Shown: in pieces, positions 56,973-64,000 of the stretch
Position numbering within the stretch: the first letter of the stretch is position 1
Layout: the number at the start of each line of letters is the position of its first letter
Source: Phenylobacterium sp.
Lineage (GTDB): Bacteria; Pseudomonadota; Alphaproteobacteria; Caulobacterales; Caulobacteraceae
Assembly (NCBI GenBank): GCA_017991675.1
Contig: JAGOQB010000001.1
Location: forward strand, 372,001-436,000
Direction: 5' to 3'
Length of the DNA stretch: 64,000 nucleotides
Notes under the pieces: model-generated
What the model was told of the DNA's origin: nothing
The model's database searches: none
What the model saw: only the letters and a program-made list of their open reading frames with translations
Translations under genes and position numbers: made by a program

Positions 56973-58385
56973 ATGGCCGTCACCGCCAAGGACATTCTGG
57001 ATCAGATCAAGGAAAAGGACGTCAAATACGTCGACGTCCGCTTCACCGACATTCGCGGCAAGATGCAGCACGTGACCTTCGACATCGACCTGGTGGACGA
57101 AGAGTTCCTGACCGACGGCACCATGTTCGACGGCTCGTCGATCGCCGGCTGGAAGGCCATCAACGAGTCGGACATGAAGCTGCGTCCGGACCTCGAAACC
57201 GCGATCATCGACCCGTTCTATCAGCAGACCACGCTGGCGCTGATGTGCGACATCGTGAACCCGGACACCGGCACCCCCTACAACCGCGACCCGCGCTCGA
57301 TCGCCAAGGCCGCGCTGAACTACGTGAAGGCCTCGGGCATCGGCGACACCGTGTTCTTCGGCCCGGAAGCCGAGTTCTTCATCTTCGACGACGTGCGTTG
57401 GAACACTCAGCCGCACAACACCGGCTATTCGTACGACTCGAGCGAACTGCCGGCCAACACCGGCCGTGAGTATCCGGAAGGCAACATGGGCCATCGCCCG
57501 GGCCCGAAGGGCGGCTACTTCCCGGTCAACCCGGTCGACTCCTGCCAGGACCTGCGCGGCGAAATGCTGGCGGTCATGGGCGAGCTCGGCATGAAGCCGG
57601 AAAAGCACCACCACGAAGTGGCGCCGGCCCAGCACGAACTCGGCCTGAAGTTCGACACCATGATCGTCATGGCCGATCGGATGCAGCTCTATAAGTACGT
57701 CATCCACAACGTGGCCGCGGCCTACGGCAAGTCGGCGACCTTCATGGCCAAGCCGATGTTCGCCGACAACGGCTCGGGCATGCACGTGCACCAGTCGATC
57801 TGGGCCGACGGCAAGCCGCTGTTCGCGGGCGACAAGTACGCCGGCCTGTCGCAGATGTGCCTGTGGTACATCGGCGGCATCATCAAGCACGCCAAGGCGA
57901 TCAACGCCTTCTCGAACTCGACCACCAACTCCTACAAGCGTCTGGTGCCCGGCTACGAAGCCCCGGTGAAGCTGGCCTATTCGGCCCGCAACCGCTCGGC
58001 CTCGATCCGCATCCCGCACGTCGACTCGCCGAAGGCCAAGCGCATCGAAGCCCGCTTCCCGGACCCGATGGGCAACCCCTACCTGACCTTCGTCGCCCTG
58101 CTGATGGCCGGCCTGGACGGCATCATCAACCAGATCGACCCGGGCGCGGCCCAGGACAAGAACCTCTACGACCTGCCGCCGCGCGAGCAGAAGAAGGTTC
58201 CGGAAGTCTGCGGCTCGCTGCGTGAAGCCCTGGAAAACCTCGACAAGGACCGCGCCTTCCTGAAGGCCGGCGGCGTCATGGACGACGACTTCATCGACTC
58301 CTACATCGAACTGAAGATGCAGGAAGTGATGCGCCTCCAGCTGCACCCGCACCCGGTCGAATTCGACATGTACTATTCGTGCTAG
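56973..58385 (+). CDS. glnA: Glutamine synthetase, type I
   Basis: A 470-residue dodecameric enzyme making glutamine from glutamate, ammonia and ATP. Typical features are [73 protein letters not shown] and [16 protein letters not shown], with the adenylylation Tyr at about 398. It is the GSI-beta type regulated by adenylylation and PII. GGGG lies 9-12 bases before the ATG. A strong terminator follows at 58412. Confidence 0.98.
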   Translation: MAVTAKDILDQIKEKDVKYVDVRFTDIRGKMQHVTFDIDLVDEEFLTDGTMFDGSSIAGWKAINESDMKLRPDLETAIIDPFYQQTTLALMCDIVNPDTGTPYNRDPRSIAKAALNYVKASGIGDTVFFGPEAEFFIFDDVRWNTQPHNTGYSYDSSELPANTGREYPEGNMGHRPGPKGGYFPVNPVDSCQDLRGEMLAVMGELGMKPEKHHHEVAPAQHELGLKFDTMIVMADRMQLYKYVIHNVAAAYGKSATFMAKPMFADNGSGMHVHQSIWADGKPLFAGDKYAGLSQMCLWYIGGIIKHAKAINAFSNSTTNSYKRLVPGYEAPVKLAYSARNRSASIRIPHVDSPKAKRIEARFPDPMGNPYLTFVALLMAGLDGIINQIDPGAAQDKNLYDLPPREQKKVPEVCGSLREALENLDKDRAFLKAGGVMDDDFIDSYIELKMQEVMRLQLHPHPVEFDMYYSC

Positions 58386-58411
58386 TCGACGTCGTCTGAG
58401 GCGATCTTCGG

Positions 58412-58442
58412 AAGGGCCGCGGAGTGATCCGCGGCCCTTTTC
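58412..58442 (+). terminator. Terminator of glnBA
   Basis: A perfect 12-bp stem (58412-58423 with 58428-58439, 4-nt loop) followed by TTT on the plus strand. It lies 27 bp past the glnA stop. Confidence 0.9.
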
Positions 58443-58540
58443 GCATCCCCGGCAAGCTTGGCGTTGACGAAACCGGTTCAGTCAGCGCGTCATCGCGCCA
58501 CAACCTTGCGTTTCAGCAGGGACAAAGTCGGGGAAACGCC

Positions 58541-60850
58541 ATGAATAAGCTGCTTCTGAGCACGGCCGCCTGCGCGCTGGCCATGGGAATCGCCTCCAAC
58601 GCCGCCGCCTACGAGGCGCAGATCGTTCGCACCAAGTACGGCGTGCCGCACGTGAGCGCCAAAGACTTCGGCGGGCTCGGCTATGGCCAAGCCTACGCCT
58701 TCGCCCAGGACAACCTCTGCCTGTTGGCCGACAAGATCGCCACCGTGAACGGCGAGCGGACCAGGCACTTCGGCGCCGACGCGACGAACGTCGTCGCCTT
58801 CACCGACATCAAGAACCTCGAGAGCGACTTCTTCTTCCGCTCGAACATCGACGTTCCGGCCCTGCGCGCCAAACTCGACAAAGGGCCGGCCGACTATCGC
58901 GACCTGGTCTACGGCTATGTCGCCGGCTTCAACCGCTACCTGGCCGACACGCCGAAGGACAAGCGCCCGGCCGACTGCCGCGACGGCGCCTGGGTGCGGC
59001 CGATCACCGTCGACGACATGGTCCGCCTGAACGAAGAGCGCATGATCCAGGCCAGCGGCGGGGCGTGGCTGCGCCAGACCAACGCCGCCGCGCCGCCCGC
59101 CGCGGCCGCCCCGGCCAAGGCCGCCGCCAATGTCGGCCTGCCGAACATGGCCGAGCAGATCGGCCTGGGCTCCAACGGCTGGGCGTTCGGCCGCGACGTG
59201 ACCACCAACAAGTCCGGCCTGCTGCTCGGCAACCCGCACTTCCCGTGGGAGACCACCAACCGCTTCTACGAGGTCCACCTGACGATCCCGGGCAAGTTCG
59301 ACGCCATGGGCGTGACCATCGCCGGCGCCCCGGGCCTGTCGATCGGCTTCAACAAGGACGTGGCCTGGACCCACACCGTCTCCACCGACCGCCACTTCAC
59401 CCTGTTCGAGCTGGCGCTCGATCCGGCCGACCCGACCGCCTACCTCGTTGACGGCAAGCGTCACGTCATGGACCGCAAGACGGTCAGCATCGACACTCCG
59501 GCCGGCCCCCAGACCCGCACCTACTTCACCACGCTCTACGGCCCGGTGGTGGTCATGCCGCAGGCGGGCCTGGCCTGGACGACCAAGACCGCCTACGCCC
59601 TGCGCGACGCCAACAAGGGCAACAGCGCCTCGGCCGGCACCTGGCTGGACATCGCCCGCTCCCGCTCGGTGGGCGAAATCCGTGACACCATCACCAAGTC
59701 GCTGGGCATCCCCTGGGTCAACACCATCGCCGCCGACCGCCATGGCGATGCGCTCTACGCCGACATCACCGCCACGCCCGACGTCTCGGCCGACAAGCTG
59801 AAGACCTGCGCGCCGAGCCCCGCGGCCGCCAAACTGGCCGCCGCCTCGCGCGTCTACGTGCTCGACGGTTCGCGCGCGGCCTGCGACTGGGGCTCGCCGG
59901 GCCTGATGGCGGGGGCGACCATGCCTTCGATGATCCGCCAGGACTACGTCGCCAACAGCAATGACAGCTACTGGCTGACCAACGCCAAGGCCCCGATGGC
60001 GGCGGTCTCGCCGATCGTCGGCCTCACCGACGTGCCCCAGAACCTGCGCACCCGCTCGGGCATCGTCGAGATCGACGCGCGGCTGGCCGGAACCGACGGC
60101 CTGCCCGGCAAGGGCTTCGACCAGGCGGCGGTCAAGACCATGCTGTTCTGGAACAAGAACCACGCCGCCGAGCTCTTCCTCGACGACACGCTCAAGGCCT
60201 GCGGGACCGGCGGCGCCGTCGCCCTGGCCGACGGACAGAGCATCGACCTTTCCCAGGCCTGCGCGATCCTCGCCAAGTGGGACCGGCGCATGGACAACGA
60301 CAGCGTCGGCGCCCTGCTGTGGATGGAGTACTGGCGCCAGGCCCAGAAGATCGCTGACCTCTATGTCACGCCGTTCGACGCGGCTGATCCGGTGCACACC
60401 CCGCGCGGCCTAAAGACCGATCCGGACACCGTCGCCAAGCTGCGCCTGGCGCTGGCCGGCGCGGTGCAGCTCATGGCCAAGCAGAACATCGCTCTGGACG
60501 CCCCCTACGGCGCTCACCACTTCACGATCCGCGGCGAGCACAAGATCCCCGTCCACGGCGGCGAAGGCTCCGACGGCGTCCTGAACGCCCAACAGGCGCA
60601 CTTCAACGCCAAGGCCGGCGGCTACGTGCCCTATCACGGCTCCAGCTACATCCAGGTCGTGACCTTCGACGACAAGGGCCCAGTGGCCGACGCGGTGCTG
60701 TCTTACTCGCAGTCCACCGACCCGGCCTCGCCGCACTTCGCCGACCAGACTTGGCTCTATTCCAAGAAGGGTTGGCACCGCCTGCCCTTCCACCCCGCCG
60801 ACATCGCCGCCGACGAGCCCAGCGCCCCGCTGGTGCTCAAGGGGAAATAG
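58541..60850 (+). CDS. Penicillin-acylase-family (PvdQ/AHL-acylase-like) exported Ntn hydrolase
   Basis: A 769-residue periplasmic acylase precursor. Signal peptide 1-23 (ACALAMGIASNAAAYE); alpha chain to about residue 210; then IGLG with Ser211 starting the beta chain (SNGWAFGRDVTTNKSGLLL), the usual autocatalytic Gly/Ser cleavage point. Beta-chain stretches LGNPHFPWETTNRFYEVHLT, MGVTIAGAPGLSIGFNKDVA and WTHTVSTDRHFTLFELAL match PvdQ-type acyl-homoserine-lactone acylases closely in wording. The substrate could be AHLs or other N-acyl amides. No quorum-sensing gene is nearby. It is separated from glnA by a terminator. Confidence 0.88.
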   Translation: MNKLLLSTAACALAMGIASNAAAYEAQIVRTKYGVPHVSAKDFGGLGYGQAYAFAQDNLCLLADKIATVNGERTRHFGADATNVVAFTDIKNLESDFFFRSNIDVPALRAKLDKGPADYRDLVYGYVAGFNRYLADTPKDKRPADCRDGAWVRPITVDDMVRLNEERMIQASGGAWLRQTNAAAPPAAAAPAKAAANVGLPNMAEQIGLGSNGWAFGRDVTTNKSGLLLGNPHFPWETTNRFYEVHLTIPGKFDAMGVTIAGAPGLSIGFNKDVAWTHTVSTDRHFTLFELALDPADPTAYLVDGKRHVMDRKTVSIDTPAGPQTRTYFTTLYGPVVVMPQAGLAWTTKTAYALRDANKGNSASAGTWLDIARSRSVGEIRDTITKSLGIPWVNTIAADRHGDALYADITATPDVSADKLKTCAPSPAAAKLAAASRVYVLDGSRAACDWGSPGLMAGATMPSMIRQDYVANSNDSYWLTNAKAPMAAVSPIVGLTDVPQNLRTRSGIVEIDARLAGTDGLPGKGFDQAAVKTMLFWNKNHAAELFLDDTLKACGTGGAVALADGQSIDLSQACAILAKWDRRMDNDSVGALLWMEYWRQAQKIADLYVTPFDAADPVHTPRGLKTDPDTVAKLRLALAGAVQLMAKQNIALDAPYGAHHFTIRGEHKIPVHGGEGSDGVLNAQQAHFNAKAGGYVPYHGSSYIQVVTFDDKGPVADAVLSYSQSTDPASPHFADQTWLYSKKGWHRLPFHPADIAADEPSAPLVLKGK

Positions 60851-60987
60851 CTCCGGCGACGGGCCAGGCCGCAGCGCCTGGCCCGCTTCGGAACGACCGT
60901 GCACCCCGCCGGCCGCGGGGTCGCATTGATTTAGACGCCGGCGCGATTCATATGGGGCGGTCTCGAATCGTTCCATTTTCAGGTCGC

Positions 60988-63045
60988 ATGTCCCAGGCCT
61001 CTACTCCCCAAGCTTCCCTCTTCGACGACGCTCTCAATCCCGCGCCGGCCGCGCCGCTGGCGCAGAGCCATGAGCCGCGCCCCGATCCGGCGGTGCTGAC
61101 CGAGAAGCCGGCCAGCGGCTATTCGGCCAAGGACATCGAGGTCCTCGAAGGGCTGGAGCCGGTGCGCAAGCGCCCCGGCATGTACATCGGCGGCACCGAT
61201 GAGCGGGCGCTGCACCACCTGTTCGCCGAGGTGCTGGACAACGCCATGGACGAGGCCGTCGCCGGCCACGCCAAGGTCATCGAGGTCAAGCTCGACGCCG
61301 ACGGCGTGCTGAGCGTCAAGGACGACGGCCGCGGCATCCCGGTCGATCCGCACCCCAAGCATCCGGGCAAATCGGCGCTGGAAGTCATCATGACCGTCCT
61401 GCACTCGGGCGGTAAGTTCTCGGGCAAGGCCTACGAGACCTCCGGCGGTCTGCACGGGGTCGGCGTCTCGGTCGTCAACGCGCTGTCCGAGCGCGTCGAC
61501 GTCACCGCCTGGAAGGACGGCTTCGAGTGGCGCCAGTCGTTCAGCCGCGGCAAGCCGCTGGGCTCGATCGAAAAGCTCGGCGCGACCCGCAAGAAGGGCA
61601 CGGCCATCGCCTTCCGGCCGGATGAGCAGATCTTCGGCGAGGGCTGCTCCTTCAAGCCCGCCCGCCTCTATCGGATGGCGCGCTCCAAGGCCTACCTGTT
61701 CGGCGGCGTCGAGATCCGCTGGAGCTGCGATCCCTCGCGCATCCACGACCAGACCCCGGCCGAGGCCGTGTTCCGCTTCCCCAACGGCCTGGCCGACTTC
61801 CTGGCCGAGCGGGTCAAGGACATCGAGACCGTCACCCCCGAGCCATTCGCCGGCCGCTACGAACGCCCCGGCGAAACCGGCAAGGTCGAGTGGGCCGTCA
61901 CCTGGACGCCGGCCGGCTTCGGCGAGGCCGACAGCTTCATGCAGTCCTACTGCAACACCGTGCCGACCCCCGAAGGCGGCACGCACGAGGCTGGCTTCCG
62001 CGCCGCCCTGACCCGCGGCCTCAAGCAGTACGCCGAACTGACCGGCGAAAAGCGCGGCGGCCTGATCACCGCCGAGGACGTCGTCGCCCAGGCCGGCTCC
62101 CTGGTCAGCGTGTTCATCGCCAACCCCGAATTCCAGGGCCAGACCAAGGAAAAGCTCTCCTCGTCCGACGCCCAGCGCCTGGTCGAGAACGCCCTGCGCG
62201 ACCCCTTCGACCACTGGCTGACCGCCCAGCCGAAGTCCGCCAGCCTGCTGCTGCAGTTCGTCATCGACCGGGCCGAGGAGCGCCTGAAGCGCCGCCGCGA
62301 CCGCGACGTCCAGCGCGCCTCGGCGACCCGCAAGCTGCGCCTGCCGGGCAAGCTGGCCGACTGTTCGGGCCAGGCCACCGACGGCACCGAGATCTTCCTG
62401 GTCGAAGGCGACTCCGCCGGCGGCTCGGCCAAGCAGGCCCGCAACCGCAAGACCCAGGCGATCCTGCCGCTGCGCGGCAAGATCCTGAACGTCGCGTCGG
62501 CCTCGGTCGACAAGCTGGTCGCCAACAAGGAGCTGTCCGACCTGCTGCTCGCGCTCGGCGTCCAGCCAGGCAAGAAATTCAAGGAAGAGGACCTGCGCTA
62601 CGAGCGCGTGGTGATCATGACGGACGCCGACGTCGACGGGGCCCACATCGCATCGCTGCTGATCACCTTCTTCTATCGGACCATGCCGGAGCTGATCCGC
62701 GCCGGCCGGCTCTACCTCGCCCTGCCCCCGCTCTACCGGATGAGCCACGGGGGCAAGACCATCTACGCCCGCGACGACGCCCACCGCGAGGAGCTGCTGG
62801 CCACTGAATACAAGGGCAAGAAGCCTGAGATCGGCCGCTTCAAGGGCCTCGGCGAGATGATGCCCGGCCAGCTAAAGGAAACCACCATGGATCCGGCCAC
62901 CCGGACCATGGCGCGCGTCACCCTGCCCCGCGCCGAGGAGACCGTCGAGGACCTGGTCGAGGCGCTGATGGGCCGCAAGCCCGAGCTGCGCTTCCGTTTC
63001 ATCCAGGAAAACGCCGAGTTCGCTGCAGACGACCTCGACGTGTAG
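60988..63045 (+). CDS. parE: DNA topoisomerase IV subunit B
   Basis: A 685-residue GHKL-ATPase/TOPRIM subunit of topoisomerase IV, which decatenates sister chromosomes with ParC. Landmarks: VRKRPGMYIGGTDERALHHL, EVLDNAMDEA (metal-binding Glu/Asn), DDGRGIPVDPHPKHPGKSAL, GGLHGVGVSVVNAL and the TOPRIM motifs FLVEGDSAGGSAKQ and VIMTDADVDGAHIA. The RKLRLPGKLADCSG pattern and length distinguish ParE from GyrB (about 800). The ATG at 60988 fits relatives beginning MSQ and has AGG upstream; an in-frame upstream ATG is unsupported. parC is not in the window. Confidence 0.96.
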   Translation: MSQASTPQASLFDDALNPAPAAPLAQSHEPRPDPAVLTEKPASGYSAKDIEVLEGLEPVRKRPGMYIGGTDERALHHLFAEVLDNAMDEAVAGHAKVIEVKLDADGVLSVKDDGRGIPVDPHPKHPGKSALEVIMTVLHSGGKFSGKAYETSGGLHGVGVSVVNALSERVDVTAWKDGFEWRQSFSRGKPLGSIEKLGATRKKGTAIAFRPDEQIFGEGCSFKPARLYRMARSKAYLFGGVEIRWSCDPSRIHDQTPAEAVFRFPNGLADFLAERVKDIETVTPEPFAGRYERPGETGKVEWAVTWTPAGFGEADSFMQSYCNTVPTPEGGTHEAGFRAALTRGLKQYAELTGEKRGGLITAEDVVAQAGSLVSVFIANPEFQGQTKEKLSSSDAQRLVENALRDPFDHWLTAQPKSASLLLQFVIDRAEERLKRRRDRDVQRASATRKLRLPGKLADCSGQATDGTEIFLVEGDSAGGSAKQARNRKTQAILPLRGKILNVASASVDKLVANKELSDLLLALGVQPGKKFKEEDLRYERVVIMTDADVDGAHIASLLITFFYRTMPELIRAGRLYLALPPLYRMSHGGKTIYARDDAHREELLATEYKGKKPEIGRFKGLGEMMPGQLKETTMDPATRTMARVTLPRAEETVEDLVEALMGRKPELRFRFIQENAEFAADDLDV

Positions 63046-63081
63046 CCGAACCACGGCTCTACCAAACCAAGACGAATCCAG

Positions 63082-63108
63082 CCCTAGGATGTTTCGCGCA
63101 TCCTAGGG
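63082..63108. repeat. Inverted repeat between parE and the acyltransferase gene
   Basis: A perfect 10-bp stem CCCTAGGATG / CATCCTAGGG with a 7-nt loop, lying 37 bp past parE and 8 bp before the next start. There is no T run, so termination is doubtful; it overlaps the next gene's ribosome site and could be a control element. Confidence 0.55.
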
Positions 63109-63115
63109 GGCCTCC

Positions 63116-64000
63116 TTGCCTGTCACGAACCCGCACGCCCATCGCCCGCACCTGCCGGGCGTCGAAGCCCTGCGAGGCTACGCCGCGTTCGCGATCGTGA
63201 TCTTCCACGTGATCCACCTGACCCAGGCGGCGGTGCCGCAGAGCCTGGAGTTCATGAAGTGGTTCTTCGGCTACGGCGTGCCGCTGTTCTTCGTCGTCAG
63301 CGCCTTCAGCCTGGCCTACGGCTATGCGGGAAAGCTCGCGACCGGTCCGCAGATCAACGAGTTCTATCTGCGTCGCCTGTTCCGCATCGCACCGCTCTAC
63401 TACCTGGCCATCCTGACCCAGCTGGGGATCATCGCCTATCTCGGGGGCGAGCAGCCTTCGTGGCGAAGCCTGCTGCTCTGCTTCGGCTTCCTCTTCAACC
63501 TCAGCCCGACCATGGTCGACGGCATCGCGCCAGCCTCCTGGTCGGTCGGCGTCGAAATGCTGTTCTACCTCATCTTTCCGGTGGTGCTGGCGCTGGCCTC
63601 GACCTTGCCGCGCGCCATCCTGCTCACCGCGGCGTTCACTGGGCTGGCCGTCGTCTATGGGATCGCCGTCAACAAGCTCAAGCTGAACCCGTCCTTCATC
63701 ACCCACGGCCTGACGTTCAACCTGCCCTACTTCGGCTTCGGGCTCGTCGCGTACCAGCTGCTGCTCAAGACTCCCGCCCGCTGGGGCGCGGCGGCGACCT
63801 TCCTCGGGCTCGGACTGATCGTCGTGGCCTGGGCGAGCGCCCCGGTCTTCGCAGGTCCTGGCGCCGGCGCGGTGACCAATATCCTCTACATGCTGCTAGG
63901 CTGGGGCGCCCCGTTCGGCCTGTTGAGCCTGGGGATGGCGCTGGCCCCGCCGGCCGTCCTGTCCAACCGCGTCACCCAGTTCCTCGGCAAGATCAGCTTC
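63116..64000 (+). CDS. Membrane acyltransferase (acyltransferase 3 / OafA-YrhL family), 3' end outside window
   Basis: The first 295 residues of a polytopic O-acyltransferase. The family start LPGVEALRGYAAFAIVIFHV carries the conserved His and Arg-Gly (ExLRGxA), then FGYGVPLFFVVSAFSLAYGY, RRLFRIAPLYYLAILTQL and ASWSVGVEMLFYLIFPVV (SxxWSxGxE), all hallmarks of acyltransferase 3 proteins that decorate polysaccharides, lipids or peptidoglycan. At least eight membrane segments are seen. The start is a TTG at 63116 with GGGGG 5 bases upstream; no ATG is available. The frame is open to the window edge. Confidence 0.87.
   Translation, partial: MPVTNPHAHRPHLPGVEALRGYAAFAIVIFHVIHLTQAAVPQSLEFMKWFFGYGVPLFFVVSAFSLAYGYAGKLATGPQINEFYLRRLFRIAPLYYLAILTQLGIIAYLGGEQPSWRSLLLCFGFLFNLSPTMVDGIAPASWSVGVEMLFYLIFPVVLALASTLPRAILLTAAFTGLAVVYGIAVNKLKLNPSFITHGLTFNLPYFGFGLVAYQLLLKTPARWGAAATFLGLGLIVVAWASAPVFAGPGAGAVTNILYMLLGWGAPFGLLSLGMALAPPAVLSNRVTQFLGKISF

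Noticed and set aside
56940-58352. 470-residue open frame opposite glnA
   Set aside because: Mirror frame of glutamine synthetase with biased His/Val/Arg composition; no start signal and no recognisable motif.

Overview
The window is high-GC alphaproteobacterial chromosome, most consistent with Caulobacteraceae (Caulobacter/Phenylobacterium type). Three things point there: a Caulobacter-like gene order (dnaE, lolDC, mce, rnj, coaX, birA, the nuo operon, then hup, lon, clpX, clpP, tig, then glnBA and parE), a probable 29-residue SidA-type SOS division inhibitor next to dnaE, and alphaproteobacterial signals such as a GTTC-N7-GTTC LexA box. No plasmid, phage, insertion sequence or CRISPR array was seen.

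Layout. 1-1062: 5' part of dnaE with a LexA-controlled micro-gene just upstream. 1124-3526: a VOC protein and the LolCD lipoprotein-release transporter. 3845-22841: one very long minus-strand run, nuoABCD-(NTF2-like)-nuoEFGH-(lipoprotein)-nuoIJKLMN-birA-coaX-rnj-mce-DUF1467, encoding respiratory complex I followed by cofactor and RNA-decay genes, many with 1-10 nt overlaps. 23107-23518: two identical tRNA-Asp genes in a direct repeat. 23655-30943: accessory metabolism: a PEP-CTERM exported protein, a Pr6Pr membrane protein, then a minus-strand set with an FMN reductase, a GFA protein, a Baeyer-Villiger monooxygenase, a CYP153-type alkane hydroxylase, a guanine-deaminase-like enzyme and an aldo/keto reductase.

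31134-35641 is the most unusual part: an EcfG-like sigma factor, an outer-membrane beta-barrel protein with an N-terminal coiled coil, and a convergent four-gene set with a periplasmic C39 peptidase and three small exported proteins. Two of these carry double-glycine processing motifs, and all three end in a related Asn/Gly/Gln motif. No ABC exporter is present. The set resembles the Pseudomonas Fap functional-amyloid system in its parts but differs in sequence and layout, and it is my best candidate for an undescribed export/assembly system.

35780-48600 is the protein quality-control neighbourhood (hup, lon, clpX, clpP, tig) interrupted by an amidohydrolase, a DUF3011 protein, a DHA2 transporter and a HAD-HTH-pyrophosphohydrolase cassette. 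48765-56354 holds an AraC regulator, a frameshifted MFS transporter, tRNA-Leu, two micro membrane proteins, a LysE exporter, the NAD(P)HX repair enzyme, a histidine phosphatase and a thiolase-like protein. 56595-64000 has glnB-glnA, a PvdQ-like acylase, parE and the 5' part of a membrane acyltransferase.

All identifications come from reading translated sequence, motifs and gene order; no database search was run.
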